Of a stretch of 64,000 bases of DNA, positions 47,004-55,700 are shown one piece after another; position 1 is the stretch's first letter, and each line of letters begins with the position of its first letter. The notes under the pieces are model-generated. The model saw nothing but the letters and a program-made list of their open reading frames with translations, did not search any database and was not told where the DNA came from. Source of the stretch: Paracoccaceae bacterium (GTDB lineage Bacteria; Pseudomonadota; Alphaproteobacteria; Rhodobacterales; Rhodobacteraceae); the NCBI GenBank assembly GCA_022763485.1, contig JALEGX010000095.1, positions 1-64,000 on the forward strand. The letters are read 5' to 3'. The position numbers were made by a program, and so were the translations under genes.

Positions 47004-49622
47004 TTAGTGCACGACCGCGTCATCCGGTCTGGGCCGTTCCGAGCTGCCAACCCGATCCCCGATGATCAGCCCTTCTGCCCCGGCAGAGACCGGCACCACG
47101 CTGCCGTCCTTGATCTCACCCCCCAGCAGCAGCTCTGCCAGCGGGTTCTGCAAGGCGCGCTGGATCACACGCTTCAACGGACGGGCCCCGAACACCGGAT
47201 CATAGCCTTCGTTGGCCAGCCATTTCTTTGCATCCTCATCCAGCTCAAGCTGGATCTTGCGATCCGCCAGACGCTTTTTCAGGCGCGCCAGCTGAATGTC
47301 GACAATGCCGTCCATGTCACCGCGGGCCAGGCGATCAAAGATGATCGTCTCATCCAGACGGTTCAGGAATTCAGGCCGGAAATGCGCCTTGACCGCATCC
47401 ATCACGTCGCGACGCGCATCGCTGGCATCCGCCCCCTCGGGCAGCTGGCTGAGCGCCTGCGCCCCAAGGTTCGAGGTCAGCACGATCAGCGTCTGCTTGA
47501 AGTCAACGGTCCGCCCCTGACCATCGGTCAGAACCCCGTCATCCAGAACCTGCAACAGCACGTTGAACACATCCGGGTGGGCCTTTTCGACCTCATCGAA
47601 CAGGACGACCTGATAGGGACGCCGCCGCACGGCTTCGGTCAGAACCCCGCCTTCGTCATAACCGACATAGCCCGGAGGCGCACCGATCAGCCGCGCAACG
47701 CTGTGCTTTTCCATGAATTCGGACATGTCGATCCGCACCATGGCTGCGTCGTCGTCAAACAGGAAGTCGGCCACCGCCTTGGTCAGCTCAGTCTTGCCGA
47801 CGCCGGTCGGGCCAAGGAACAGGAAGCTACCCAAGGGCCGGTTTTCGTCGTTCAGACCCGCACGGGCGCGACGGACCGCATTGGCAACCGCCGTCACGGC
47901 AGCATTCTGACCGATCACCCGGCGATGCAGGTCATCTTCCATGCGCAAGAGCTTCTCCCGCTCTCCTTCCAGCATCTTGCTGGTGGGGATACCCGTCCAA
48001 CGCTCGACCACGGCGGCAATCTGTTCGGGGCGCACCGCCTCTTCGACCATCATGCCGTTGTCTTCGCGGCTCTCGGCCTCGGCCAACTTCTTTTCCAGCT
48101 CGGGAATGACGCCATAAGACAGCTCACCGGCCTTGGCCAGGTTGCCTTCGCGCTTGGCGATTTCCAGATCGGCACGCGCCTTGTCCAGCTGTTCCTTCAG
48201 ATCCCGCGCCCCCGCCAGCTTGTCCCGCTCGGCCTGCCACTGGGCGGTCATCTCGGCGGATTTCTCCTGCAGCTCCGACAGGTCCTTCTGCAGGGTTTCC
48301 AGACGATCGCGCGAGGCTGCGTCATCTTCCAGCTTCAGTGCTTCCTCTTCGATCTGCATCTGCAGGATCTGCCGGTCCAGCGCATCCAGCTCTTCGGGCT
48401 TGCTGTCAACTTCCATGCGCAGGCGCGATGCGGCTTCGTCCACCAGGTCGATGGCCTTGTCCGGCAGGAAGCGGTCGGTGATGTAGCGATGCGACAGGGT
48501 GGCGGCGGACACCAGCGCCGAATCCGAGATGCGGACCCCGTGGTGCAGCTCGTATTTTTCCTTGATGCCGCGCAGGATGCTGACGGTGTCTTCGACCGTT
48601 GGTTCAGTCACCATGACCGGTTGGAACCGGCGGGCCAGCGCTGCGTCCTTTTCCACGTATTTGCGGTATTCATCCAGGGTGGTGGCGCCGATGCAGTGCA
48701 GCTCACCGCGGGCCAGTGCAGGTTTGATCAGGTTGGCCGCATCCATGGCGCCATCGGATTTACCCGCCCCCACAAGGGTGTGCATTTCGTCGATGAACAG
48801 AATAATCTCGCCCGCCGCCTGCGTGACCTCGGTCAGCACGGATTTCAGGCGCTCTTCGAACTCGCCCCGGTACTTCGCGCCCGCAATCAGAGCGCCCATG
48901 TCCAGCGCCAGCAGCTTCTTGTCGCGCAGGGATTCGGGCACATCGCCATTGATGATCCGCAGGGCCATGCCCTCGGCAATTGCGGTCTTGCCCACGCCTG
49001 GCTCACCGATCAGAACCGGATTGTTCTTGGTCCGGCGGCTCAGCACCTGCATCGCGCGGCGAATTTCGTCATCCCGACCGATGATCGGGTCAATCTTGCC
49101 CTCACGGGCGGCTTCGGTCAGGTCGTGGGCATATTTGCTCAGCGCCTCATAGCCGTCTTCGGCCGATGCGGTGTCAGCGGTCCGCCCCTTGCGGATGTCG
49201 TTGATTGCTTCGTTCAGCTTCTGGGCCGAAACCTTGCCGGCCTCCAGCGCGTCCTTGGCCTTGGATTTGACCATGCACAGCGCCATCAGCACCCGTTCAA
49301 CGGGGACAAAGCTGTCACCAGCCTTCTGTGCCAGCTGCGCGGCCTCATCCAGAACCTTGGCGGTCTGGTTGCCCATATAGATCTGACCGGCATCGCCGCC
49401 GACCTTGGGCTGTTTGCTCAGCGCCAGTTCAAGCTCTTCAACCACGCGCGTCGGCTGTCCGCCCGCGCGGGTGATCAGGTTGCTTGCCAGCCCCTGCTCG
49501 TCATCCATCAGTGCTTTGAGAATATGTTCGGGAACCAGTCGCTGATGTCCCTCGCGCATCGCAATGGTCTGCGCCGCCTGCACGAATCCCCGTGCCCGCT
49601 CGGTGAACTTGTTCAAGTCCAT
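47004..49622 (-). CDS. clpB: ATP-dependent chaperone ClpB
   Basis: This 872-aa Hsp100 disaggregase has an N-terminal Clp_N repeat pair, AAA-1 with [10 protein letters not shown] and [13 protein letters not shown], the coiled-coil middle domain (about 400-530), and AAA-2 with [10 protein letters not shown] and a downstream sensor region. Length is typical. It works with DnaK to resolve protein aggregates. The track starts at 49697; ATG 49622 with AAGGAGAG upstream gives the usual M-D-L-N-K-F-T-E-R start. A RpoH-type promoter lies about 80 bases upstream. Confidence 0.98.
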   Translation of the reverse strand: MDLNKFTERARGFVQAAQTIAMREGHQRLVPEHILKALMDDEQGLASNLITRAGGQPTRVVEELELALSKQPKVGGDAGQIYMGNQTAKVLDEAAQLAQKAGDSFVPVERVLMALCMVKSKAKDALEAGKVSAQKLNEAINDIRKGRTADTASAEDGYEALSKYAHDLTEAAREGKIDPIIGRDDEIRRAMQVLSRRTKNNPVLIGEPGVGKTAIAEGMALRIINGDVPESLRDKKLLALDMGALIAGAKYRGEFEERLKSVLTEVTQAAGEIILFIDEMHTLVGAGKSDGAMDAANLIKPALARGELHCIGATTLDEYRKYVEKDAALARRFQPVMVTEPTVEDTVSILRGIKEKYELHHGVRISDSALVSAATLSHRYITDRFLPDKAIDLVDEAASRLRMEVDSKPEELDALDRQILQMQIEEEALKLEDDAASRDRLETLQKDLSELQEKSAEMTAQWQAERDKLAGARDLKEQLDKARADLEIAKREGNLAKAGELSYGVIPELEKKLAEAESREDNGMMVEEAVRPEQIAAVVERWTGIPTSKMLEGEREKLLRMEDDLHRRVIGQNAAVTAVANAVRRARAGLNDENRPLGSFLFLGPTGVGKTELTKAVADFLFDDDAAMVRIDMSEFMEKHSVARLIGAPPGYVGYDEGGVLTEAVRRRPYQVVLFDEVEKAHPDVFNVLLQVLDDGVLTDGQGRTVDFKQTLIVLTSNLGAQALSQLPEGADASDARRDVMDAVKAHFRPEFLNRLDETIIFDRLARGDMDGIVDIQLARLKKRLADRKIQLELDEDAKKWLANEGYDPVFGARPLKRVIQRALQNPLAELLLGGEIKDGSVVPVSAGAEGLIIGDRVGSSERPRPDDAVVH

Positions 49623-49699
49623 CTTTCTCTCCTTTTTCAAGCGCCCGGTCTTGGATGTGCGCCCGCTTTGCGGCACGCCCCGGTTCGGGCCTCGCATTC

Positions 49700-49729
49700 A
49701 ATTTGGGGAATGCCGGGCCGGGGTTCAAG
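49700..49729 (-). promoter_or_regulatory. heat-shock (RpoH) promoter of clpB
   Basis: Read on the minus strand, CTTGAA (49729-49724) is followed after 15 bases by CCCCAAATT (49708-49700), close to the RpoH consensus CTTGAA-N13-17-CCCCATNT. Transcription would start near 49692 and leave a leader of about 70 bases. Confidence 0.7.
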
Positions 49730-49847
49730 ACCCGTATCACGGGAATCCGACGAGACACCCAGCTTCGCGAAGTTTCCCCAGACGCGCCCCATTTTTGCAC
49801 CATTCCAATCGCACCCTTTGCAAAACAATACGCATGTGGAGGCAGCC

Positions 49848-50108
49848 ATGCTTGTTACCAATATCGAGATTTCTCACTACTCTTACGATGCGCTGGCAGC
49901 GCGGCATCGGGCAAATGTGGCGATGACCATGCAGGACAAGGTCGTCAACATGTTCTGCCAGCTGGACCTGCCGATGGGCGAGGCACAGCGCACGCGCAAC
50001 CTGGCGTTTATCGGCGAGGCAACCCGCCAGCTGCGCCGGATGCCCGAATTTCGCTCGGGCAAGCAGGAACTGCGGTTTTCCGAAGCCCTGCTGCCGCAAT
50101 ACGCATAA
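49848..50108 (+). CDS. small hypothetical protein, 86 aa
   Basis: The ORF track hides this gene at the end of a spurious 1033-aa ORF antisense to clpB. ATG 49848 has TGGAGG 5 bases upstream. The protein is soluble, rich in Ala, Arg, Met and Gln, probably mostly helical in its central part, and has one Cys. I recognise no domain. It is divergent from clpB with 225 bases between, and is closed by a clear terminator (50163-50188), both of which argue that it is real. Confidence 0.65.
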   Translation: MLVTNIEISHYSYDALAARHRANVAMTMQDKVVNMFCQLDLPMGEAQRTRNLAFIGEATRQLRRMPEFRSGKQELRFSEALLPQYA

Positions 50109-50162
50109 GGCCGTTTTCGACCGGTACACACGGGTCAACCGGTCAGGCTGATCAGAAGTTTC

Positions 50163-50188
50163 AAAAGGGGGGTGGTCGCTCCCCTTTT
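50163..50188 (+). terminator. intrinsic terminator after the 86-aa gene
   Basis: AAAAGGGG (50163-50170) and CCCCTTTT (50181-50188) form a perfect 8-bp stem ending in a T-run, 55 bases after the stop. Confidence 0.8.
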
Positions 50189-50244
50189 CCCCGGATGGAT
50201 TGCGGTCTAAAGAAACCCAACGCAGCCCAGCCCGGAGTTTCCCC

Positions 50245-50940
50245 ATGTCCGATGAACGTCTCATTGTCGCCCTTGATGTCCCCAACGCGCTTGCAGGGTT
50301 GAACCTTGCGGAAAAGCTGGGTGACACGGTGTCCTTCTACAAAATCGGTCTGGGCATGCTGACCGGCGGTGGTCTCGCGCTGGCCAATGAGCTGAAGCAG
50401 GATCACGGCAAGCGCATCTTTCTGGACATGAAGCTGTTCGACATTGGCGCGACCGTCGAAAACGCCGTACGCGGTCTGGCGCAGTTCGATCTGGATTTCC
50501 TGACCGTTCATGGCGATCCCCATGTTGTGCGGGCCGCCAAGCAGGGGGCTGCGGGCAGTGACCTGAAAATCCTGGCCGTAACCATTCTGACGTCGCTGGA
50601 CCGTCAGGATCTGGACGCGTCGCTGATCAAACCGGGCCAGGTCAGCGATCTAGTACAAGAGCGGGCAGGGCTTGCATTTGATGCCGGCGCAGATGGCGTG
50701 ATTGCCAGCCCGCAGGAAGCATCCCTGATCCGAGGCCTGTCGGAATCCGACGGAAAACTGATCGTGACACCGGGTGTGCGCCCGGCCGGGGCCGCTTTGG
50801 GAGACCAGAAACGAGTCGCAACGCCGCAAAAAGCAATAGCGGACGGTGCAGATTTTATCGTGGTCGGCCGCCCGATCTGGCAGGCAGAGAACCCGAAAGC
50901 GGCGGCACAGGCCATCCAGGACGAACTTAAGTCCGTGTGA
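50245..50940 (+). CDS. pyrF: orotidine-5'-phosphate decarboxylase
   Basis: This 231-aa TIM-barrel enzyme makes UMP from OMP in pyrimidine synthesis. The catalytic D-K-x-x-D array is F-L-D-M-K-L-F-D-I-G-A-T, with V-A-L-D-V-P at the N-terminus and T-P-G-V-R-P and V-V-G-R-P-I phosphate loops near the C-terminus. ATG 50245 with CGGAG upstream is preferred to the track start at 50200. It is monocistronic. Confidence 0.96.
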   Translation: MSDERLIVALDVPNALAGLNLAEKLGDTVSFYKIGLGMLTGGGLALANELKQDHGKRIFLDMKLFDIGATVENAVRGLAQFDLDFLTVHGDPHVVRAAKQGAAGSDLKILAVTILTSLDRQDLDASLIKPGQVSDLVQERAGLAFDAGADGVIASPQEASLIRGLSESDGKLIVTPGVRPAGAALGDQKRVATPQKAIADGADFIVVGRPIWQAENPKAAAQAIQDELKSV

Positions 50941-51092
50941 TCGCTGGCAAACTTACCCTACGTAAGCCAATTCCGCGCCAAATTGCCTCTGTGCCTGCAA
51001 AGGCACATTCGGAATATCACAATCATAGGTTGGGAAATCCCTGCTTTAGAATTTACCCAAAATAGGTGATTCTGACGTAGAGACACTCCCCC

Positions 51093-51152
51093 AACGAACC
51101 ATGTCTTCCTGAGGTTCGTTACCTCCCCCCGCTTTGCGGGGGGCCTTTCTTT
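51093..51152 (+). ncRNA. candidate small RNA with anti-SD-like sequence and terminator
   Basis: AACGAACC (51093-51100) pairs perfectly with GGTTCGTT (51113-51120), followed at once by CCTCCCCCC entering a terminator stem CCCCCCGC-TTT-GCGGGGGG (51125-51143) and a T-rich tail. C/T-rich stretches next to hairpins resemble CUCCUCCC-type sRNAs of alphaproteobacteria. It lies 150 bases after pyrF and may instead be just its 3' end; no clear promoter is seen. Confidence 0.45.
51125..51152 (+). terminator. strong intrinsic terminator downstream of pyrF
   Basis: CCCCCCGC-TTT-GCGGGGGG is a perfect 8-bp GC stem followed by CCTTTCTTT. It ends pyrF transcripts and/or the candidate sRNA. Confidence 0.85.
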
Positions 51153-51173
51153 GAAAGGTCAGGTTGTAAGATC

Positions 51174-51611
51174 TCAGGCGATTTTCCGAAATCCTCCTGC
51201 TGCCGGCCCTTCCGGGTCAAGGTAATCGCGCAACCGTTGGGCGAAATGTGGTACGGCCAGCGCATCCGACATATAGTCCTCGGCCGACATCAACCGCCAT
51301 TCCTGCCCTTCTTGTCCCAGTCGAATATCCTGTGCCAACGCCGCGGGCATATGCGCCACGAAGAACCAGACCATGCCGCGCACCGGGCGTAGATAGGACA
51401 TGCTCCAGACCAGATCGCTTGGGCTCAGCAGTAGCCCAAGTTCTTCGTGCGTTTCCCGCAGCGCGCAATCAACGGGACTCTCATCCCCCTCGCGGCCGCC
51501 GCCAGGCAGATCCCAATGCCCGGGATAGGGGATGTCGGGCTTATCATCACGACGAATGACAACCAGATCTGCACCTATGAACAGGGCCAGTTTTGCGCCA
51601 GAAAAATCCAT
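51174..51611 (-). CDS. NUDIX hydrolase
   Basis: This 145-aa protein has the Nudix box G-G-G-R-E-G-D-E-S ... R-E-T-H-E-E-L-G near residues 42-64, with D-L-P before it. It hydrolyses a nucleoside diphosphate linked to an unknown group; MutT-like or ADP-ribose pyrophosphatase activity is possible. The track begins at GTG 51629; ATG 51611 is more likely. It is divergent from dinB with about 100 bases between, so a link to nucleotide-pool and mutagenesis functions is conceivable but only by context. Confidence 0.88.
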   Translation of the reverse strand: MDFSGAKLALFIGADLVVIRRDDKPDIPYPGHWDLPGGGREGDESPVDCALRETHEELGLLLSPSDLVWSMSYLRPVRGMVWFFVAHMPAALAQDIRLGQEGQEWRLMSAEDYMSDALAVPHFAQRLRDYLDPEGPAAGGFRKIA

Positions 51612-51714
51612 CACCAATGCCAACGTCACCGTTCGGGGTTTCCACAGAAGTATTCTGGCACGCTACTGTGACAAGACTTTGCACGTAACCTATTCTTTGG
51701 GATAAGGGGCACCC

Positions 51715-52968
51715 ATGCCTGCCTTTTGCCGAGATTGCCTGACCGAACAGCCACCGCGACGCCGGTGTGCTCAATGTGGCAGCCCTCGCATGATTGCGCA
51801 CGACGAATTGTTCGACCTGTCCATCGCCCATATGGACTGCGATGCCTTCTACGCCAGCGTGGAAAAACGCGATAATCCTGAGTTGGCGGACAAACCCGTC
51901 ATCATCGGGGGCGGTCAGCGGGGCGTTGTCTCGACCGCATGCTATGTCGCACGTATCCGCGGCGTCCGCTCGGCAATGCCCATGTTTCAGGCCCGAAAGC
52001 TCTGTCCGGACGCGGTGATCATCAAACCCCGAATGGAAGTCTATGTCGCCGTCAGCCGGCAAATTCGCGCCATGATGGAGGAGCTGACCCCCGCGATCGA
52101 GCCTCTGTCGCTGGACGAGGCCTTTCTGGATCTCACCGGCACTGCCAAGCTGCACGGCCATCCACCGGCGGTGATGATGGCGCGTCTGGTCAAACGTATG
52201 AAAGACGAACTGGGTGTCACCGGATCCATTGGCCTGTCACACAACAAATTTCTGGCCAAGGTGGCCTCGGACCTGGAAAAGCCCAGGGGGTTTTCCGTTA
52301 TTGGCGCAGCTGAAACGGCGGACTTCCTTGCCGACAAGCCTGTTCGGTTGATCTGGGGCATCGGACCCTCGACTCAAGAATCGCTTGAGAAGGCCGGGAT
52401 CCGCAGCTTCACCGACCTACTTCGCTGGGAACGGCGGGACCTTGGGGCGCGATTTGGCGCCACCGGGGATCGCCTCTGGCATCTGGCGCGCGGGATGGAC
52501 CGGCGCCGTGTCTCGGCACATGCACCGGTCAAATCCATCTCGAATGAGACGACATTCTTCGAGGACACCGGCAATCTGGAGGTGCTGGACGGGCATTTGT
52601 GGCGACTGGCGGTCAACGTATCGGACCGTGCAAAAGCCCGGCAGTTGGCCGGGCGAGTGGTGACGCTGAAGCTCAAACGCGCCAATCATTCGACGCTGAC
52701 CAGACGGCTGGCCTTGCGCGACGCGACCCAGATGGCTGACACGATCTACCGGACCGCGCGGGGTCTTTTGGACCACGCCGTGCACGAAGGCCCCTTCCGG
52801 TTGCTCGGCTGCGGGATTTCAGAATTGGTACCGGAAGACCAGGCAGACCTTTCTGGTGATCTTTTGGACCCGGACGCGGTTCGACGGTCACGCGCAGAGC
52901 GGGCGACCGACAATATCCGGGCCCGCTTTGGCAAGGATGCCATCAAGAAAGGGCGATCGTTCCGCTAA
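51715..52968 (+). CDS. dinB: DNA polymerase IV with N-terminal zinc-ribbon extension
   Basis: This 417-aa Y-family translesion polymerase has the catalytic acids in HMDCDAFYASVE and SLDEAFLDLTG, a helix-hairpin-helix around residues 205-225 and a little-finger domain. Before the polymerase starts (about residue 38) there is a C-x2-C ... C-x2-C segment (CRDC, then CAQC), a putative zinc ribbon absent from E. coli Pol IV. AAGGGGC lies ahead of the ATG. I found no LexA box of the GTTC-N7-GTTC type upstream. Confidence 0.94.
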   Translation: MPAFCRDCLTEQPPRRRCAQCGSPRMIAHDELFDLSIAHMDCDAFYASVEKRDNPELADKPVIIGGGQRGVVSTACYVARIRGVRSAMPMFQARKLCPDAVIIKPRMEVYVAVSRQIRAMMEELTPAIEPLSLDEAFLDLTGTAKLHGHPPAVMMARLVKRMKDELGVTGSIGLSHNKFLAKVASDLEKPRGFSVIGAAETADFLADKPVRLIWGIGPSTQESLEKAGIRSFTDLLRWERRDLGARFGATGDRLWHLARGMDRRRVSAHAPVKSISNETTFFEDTGNLEVLDGHLWRLAVNVSDRAKARQLAGRVVTLKLKRANHSTLTRRLALRDATQMADTIYRTARGLLDHAVHEGPFRLLGCGISELVPEDQADLSGDLLDPDAVRRSRAERATDNIRARFGKDAIKKGRSFR

Positions 52969-52986
52969 GAATCGTCAGACGCCGGG

Positions 52987-53847
52987 TCACTCTGCTGCGC
53001 AAGGCAAACGGTCTGCCCCATAGCTGGCAATTTCATCCGTGACGTCGTTCAGGATCTCCCGAATCGCATTAAAGTTTCCGTTCCGCTCCACCCGGCGTTC
53101 GTCCATGTAGAGCGAGCGGTTGATTTCGACCTGAACCGCATGTTGCCGCCGCGACGGGCGACCGTAGGCTTGCGTGATATAGGCCCCTGCAAACGGGGAA
53201 TTGCGCACCACGCGCAGGCCGGCCCGGCGAAAGGCCCCTTCGATATGTTCGACAACCTCTTCCGCAGCGGACGCGCCGAATCTGTCGCCCAACACCACAT
53301 CCGGCTTCGCCCCGGATCGACCCGATGCCGCCTCGATCGCTTCATGCGGCATGGAGTGGCAATCCACCAGAATCGCCTGTCCGAAGGTCTCGCGCGCATC
53401 AGCCAACAGATCAGACAGCGCCTGATGATAGGGGCGCCAATAGGTTTCGATTCGCCAATGCGCCTCTGCCAGAGGCAGCTTGCCGCGATAAATGGCCCGG
53501 CCATTTGCCACCACCCGGGGAATCACGCCCAGGCCTGATGCGACTCGGGGATTGTGCCCCTGCTTTTTGACCCCTTCGATCAGTGCCGGATCCAGCTCAT
53601 CGGAGGACCTGTTGAGATCGACATAAGCCCGCGGCATACGAGCCTTCAGGAAGGGCACACCACAGGCAGGCGCGGCTGAATAGAGCTCATCCACGAAGGC
53701 ATCTTCCGAGGAGCGGATCTGATCATCTGCCAAAATCGTCTTGTTTTTAAAGGAATCAGGGTAATATGCGCCGCTATGAGGCGACGCGAACACAACACCG
53801 GACCGCAGGCGGTCGGGCAAATCGATATCAAAAGCAGCCTGTTTCAT
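52987..53847 (-). CDS. N-formylglutamate amidohydrolase family protein
   Basis: This 286-aa protein carries the family's zinc and substrate motifs: A-S-P-H-S-G-A-Y-Y-P near residue 25, Y-V-D-L-N-R-S-S-D-E-L-D in the middle, and V-D-C-H-S-M-P-H. The enzyme frees glutamate from N-formylglutamate at the end of one histidine degradation route (HutG), but no other hut genes are nearby, so the substrate may differ. It converges on dinB with an 18-base gap. Confidence 0.9.
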   Translation of the reverse strand: MKQAAFDIDLPDRLRSGVVFASPHSGAYYPDSFKNKTILADDQIRSSEDAFVDELYSAAPACGVPFLKARMPRAYVDLNRSSDELDPALIEGVKKQGHNPRVASGLGVIPRVVANGRAIYRGKLPLAEAHWRIETYWRPYHQALSDLLADARETFGQAILVDCHSMPHEAIEAASGRSGAKPDVVLGDRFGASAAEEVVEHIEGAFRRAGLRVVRNSPFAGAYITQAYGRPSRRQHAVQVEINRSLYMDERRVERNGNFNAIREILNDVTDEIASYGADRLPCAAE

Positions 53848-53900
53848 CGGTTCTCCTTATGAGGAAATGATAGCCCGGAAATATCTTTTACCAAAAGCCC

Positions 53901-53929
53901 TTGAACACCTCGCCACAACGTTTTATAGA
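53901..53929 (+). promoter_or_regulatory. promoter of the tRNA-Val gene
   Basis: TTGAAC (53901-53906), 17-base spacer, TATAGA (53924-53929). It sits about 67 bases before the mature tRNA and matches a housekeeping promoter well. A GGCGCGG-ATTT-CCGCGCC hairpin follows between promoter and tRNA. Confidence 0.65.
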
Positions 53930-53996
53930 CCCCTCCACCGGCGCGGATTTCCGCGCCCCTTTCGATTAAGGGGCAGGATGAAACGCAGGCCAGAGT

Positions 53997-54071
53997 GGGC
54001 GATTAGCTCAGCGGTAGAGCACTTCGTTGACATCGAAGGGGTCACAAGTTCGATCCTTGTATCGCCCACCA
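53997..54071 (+). tRNA. tRNA-Val (anticodon GAC)
   Basis: The cloverleaf is complete: acceptor GGGCGAT/ATCGCCC, D-arm GCTC...GAGC, anticodon stem CTTCG/CGAAG with loop TTGACAT (anticodon GAC at 54029-54031), T-arm with GTTCGATCC, and an encoded 3' ACCA. It reads GUC and GUU valine codons. rpmJ follows 79 bases later. Confidence 0.97.
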
Positions 54072-54150
54072 TTCATTCACTGTCTCGGGTTTTCCGGGAC
54101 ACCCGCAACAACAAGGCGCAGGCCCGCGCCGCAGGAACTGGAGATAGGCC

Positions 54151-54276
54151 ATGAAGGTCAAGAACTCGCTCCGCTCGCTGAAGAACCGGCACCGTGATTG
54201 CCGGGTCGTGCGTCGCAAAGGCCGCGTTTACGTGATCAACAAAACGCAGCGCAAGTTCAAAGCTCGCCAGGGCTAA
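54151..54276 (+). CDS. rpmJ: 50S ribosomal protein L36
   Basis: This gene is too short for the ORF track. The 41-aa product reads [11 protein letters not shown] ... [11 protein letters not shown], the bL36 form with a single Cys and no C-C-C-H zinc site. GGAGATAGGCC lies before the ATG. It sits between tRNA-Val and a strong terminator. Confidence 0.96.
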   Translation: MKVKNSLRSLKNRHRDCRVVRRKGRVYVINKTQRKFKARQG

Positions 54277-54297
54277 GAACCTCTGTATAGCATTCTA

Positions 54298-54328
54298 AAA
54301 ACCGCGCTTTCGAGCGCGGTTTTTTTTT
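54298..54328 (+). terminator. intrinsic terminator of rpmJ
   Basis: AAAACCGCGCT-TTCG-AGCGCGGTTTT is a perfect stem with a stable tetraloop and a run of eight Ts. It is the clearest terminator in the window. Confidence 0.95.
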
Positions 54329-54422
54329 GCCCATCCGTCAACTCCTCTTTGTCCGCAGCGGGAATTAGGGCGCGCCAGCTCTGTTTGCTCAATGGCTCGA
54401 CGGCGGGTTCATAATTTTTCTG

Positions 54423-54467
54423 ATAGTATTTGTCGGAAATCAATTGCATTCCTGACAAAAACACTAT
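54423..54467 (+). promoter_or_regulatory. extended dyad upstream of the iron-binding protein gene
   Basis: ATAGT-A-TTTGTC-GGAA ... TTCC-TGACAAA-AAC-ACTAT pairs outward over about 45 bases with one or two bulges, centred about 105 bases before ATG 54551. The AT-rich sequence and the target gene suggest an operator for an iron regulator (RirA-, Irr- or Fur-type); I cannot assign which. Confidence 0.5.
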
Positions 54468-54550
54468 TTGGATACGGCAACTCGGTTACACACATGGGTA
54501 CAGACGGGTTTCCCTGCCCGATTGCCCGAATCACAGGATGGACAAAGACC

Positions 54551-55567
54551 ATGACCAGAATGTCGACCAGCTTCGCTGCACTGCTGACTGCAACCCTTGC
54601 GACCAGCGCGTTCGCTGAAGGCGAAGTGAACATCTATTCGTCGCGCCACTACGACACGGACGAAAGCCTCTACACCGAATTTGAAGAGGCCACCGGCATC
54701 ACCATCAACCGCATCGAAGGCAAAGCAGACGAGCTGATCGCGCGCATGAACGCTGAAGGCGCCAACTCTCCGGCGGACATCCTGTTGACCGTGGACACCT
54801 CGCGTCTGGCACGTGCAAAGAACGCAGGCATCCTGCAAGCCATCGACAGCGATATCCTGGAAGCCCGTATTCCGGCCAACCTGCAGGACGAAGACAACCA
54901 GTGGTATGGCTTCTCGCAACGCGCGCGCATCATCTTCTTTGACAAAGCCAAGGTACAGAACCCGCCGGCGACCTATCTGGAACTGGCAGACCCGGCCTAT
55001 GCCGGCAAGGTTTGCATCCGCTCGTCCAGCAACACCTACAACCAGACCCTGCTGGCGTCGATCGTGACCCACCACGGTGAAGAAGCAGCCAAGAGCTGGG
55101 CCGCCGGCATTGTTGACAACATGGCGCGCCCGCCGCAGGGCGGTGATACCGATCAGCTGCGCGGCATCGTCTCCGGCGAGTGTGAAATCGCCGTATCGAA
55201 CTCCTACTACTTCGCTCGGGCGCTGCGTAAAAACGTGAAGGGCCTGTCCGATGACATCGAAAAAGTTGGCATCCAGTTCCCGTCTCAGGACACCGTTGGC
55301 GCACATATGAACCTGTCCGGTGCCGGTGTTGCTGCGCACGCGCCGAACAAGGAAAACGCGATCAAGTTCCTGGAATACCTCGCCAGCGAGCGCGCGCAGG
55401 GTTACTTCTCGGCCGGTAATGACGAATACCCGTCAGTCGAAGGTGTGGAGCTGGCCGAAAGCGTTGCCGCCCTGGGTGATTTCAAAGCCGACACCGTTAA
55501 CCTCTCGGTCGTAGCCAAGAACATCCCCGTGGCCCAGAAGATCTTCAACGAAGTTGGTTGGAAATAA
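54551..55567 (+). CDS. Fe(3+) ABC transporter substrate-binding protein
   Basis: This 338-aa periplasmic ferric-binding protein of the FbpA/FutA type has a signal peptide of about 24 residues (ending TSAFAEG), I-Y-S-S-R-H-Y-D-T-D at the mature N-terminus, and S-N-S-Y-Y-F-A-R with the paired Tyr ligands typical of iron-binding members. The track ORF begins at 54392; ATG 54551 (or 54560) fits the signal peptide. It stands alone with its own terminator; the matching permease lies 2.2 kb away on the opposite strand. Confidence 0.9.
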   Translation: MTRMSTSFAALLTATLATSAFAEGEVNIYSSRHYDTDESLYTEFEEATGITINRIEGKADELIARMNAEGANSPADILLTVDTSRLARAKNAGILQAIDSDILEARIPANLQDEDNQWYGFSQRARIIFFDKAKVQNPPATYLELADPAYAGKVCIRSSSNTYNQTLLASIVTHHGEEAAKSWAAGIVDNMARPPQGGDTDQLRGIVSGECEIAVSNSYYFARALRKNVKGLSDDIEKVGIQFPSQDTVGAHMNLSGAGVAAHAPNKENAIKFLEYLASERAQGYFSAGNDEYPSVEGVELAESVAALGDFKADTVNLSVVAKNIPVAQKIFNEVGWK

Positions 55568-55598
55568 GTACGCGGGCATTTCCGCTCAATAATTGGTC

Positions 55599-55626
55599 AA
55601 AGGCGCAGAGTTTTCTGCGCCTTTTT
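55599..55626 (+). terminator. intrinsic terminator of the iron-binding protein gene
   Basis: AAAGGCGCAGA-GTTT-TCTGCGCCTTT is a perfect 11-bp stem with a T-run. Confidence 0.9.
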
Positions 55627-55700
55627 CCGTTTTCCCTTGTCGAATCCCTTCTCTACGCTCCAAGTTCATCCCGTATATGTGAATTTTTCCCATTTTAAGG

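Noticed and set aside
47007-49847. Most of a 1033-aa plus-strand ORF
   Set aside because: It is antisense to clpB, a definite gene, and reflects GC-rich codon bias. Only its last 86 codons (49848-50108) look real.
51612-51714. LexA box upstream of dinB
   Set aside because: No GTTC-N7-GTTC or similar alphaproteobacterial SOS box was found in the divergent NUDIX/dinB region.
53867-54154. 95-aa plus-strand ORF through the tRNA-Val gene
   Set aside because: It covers a complete tRNA with promoter and is not coding.
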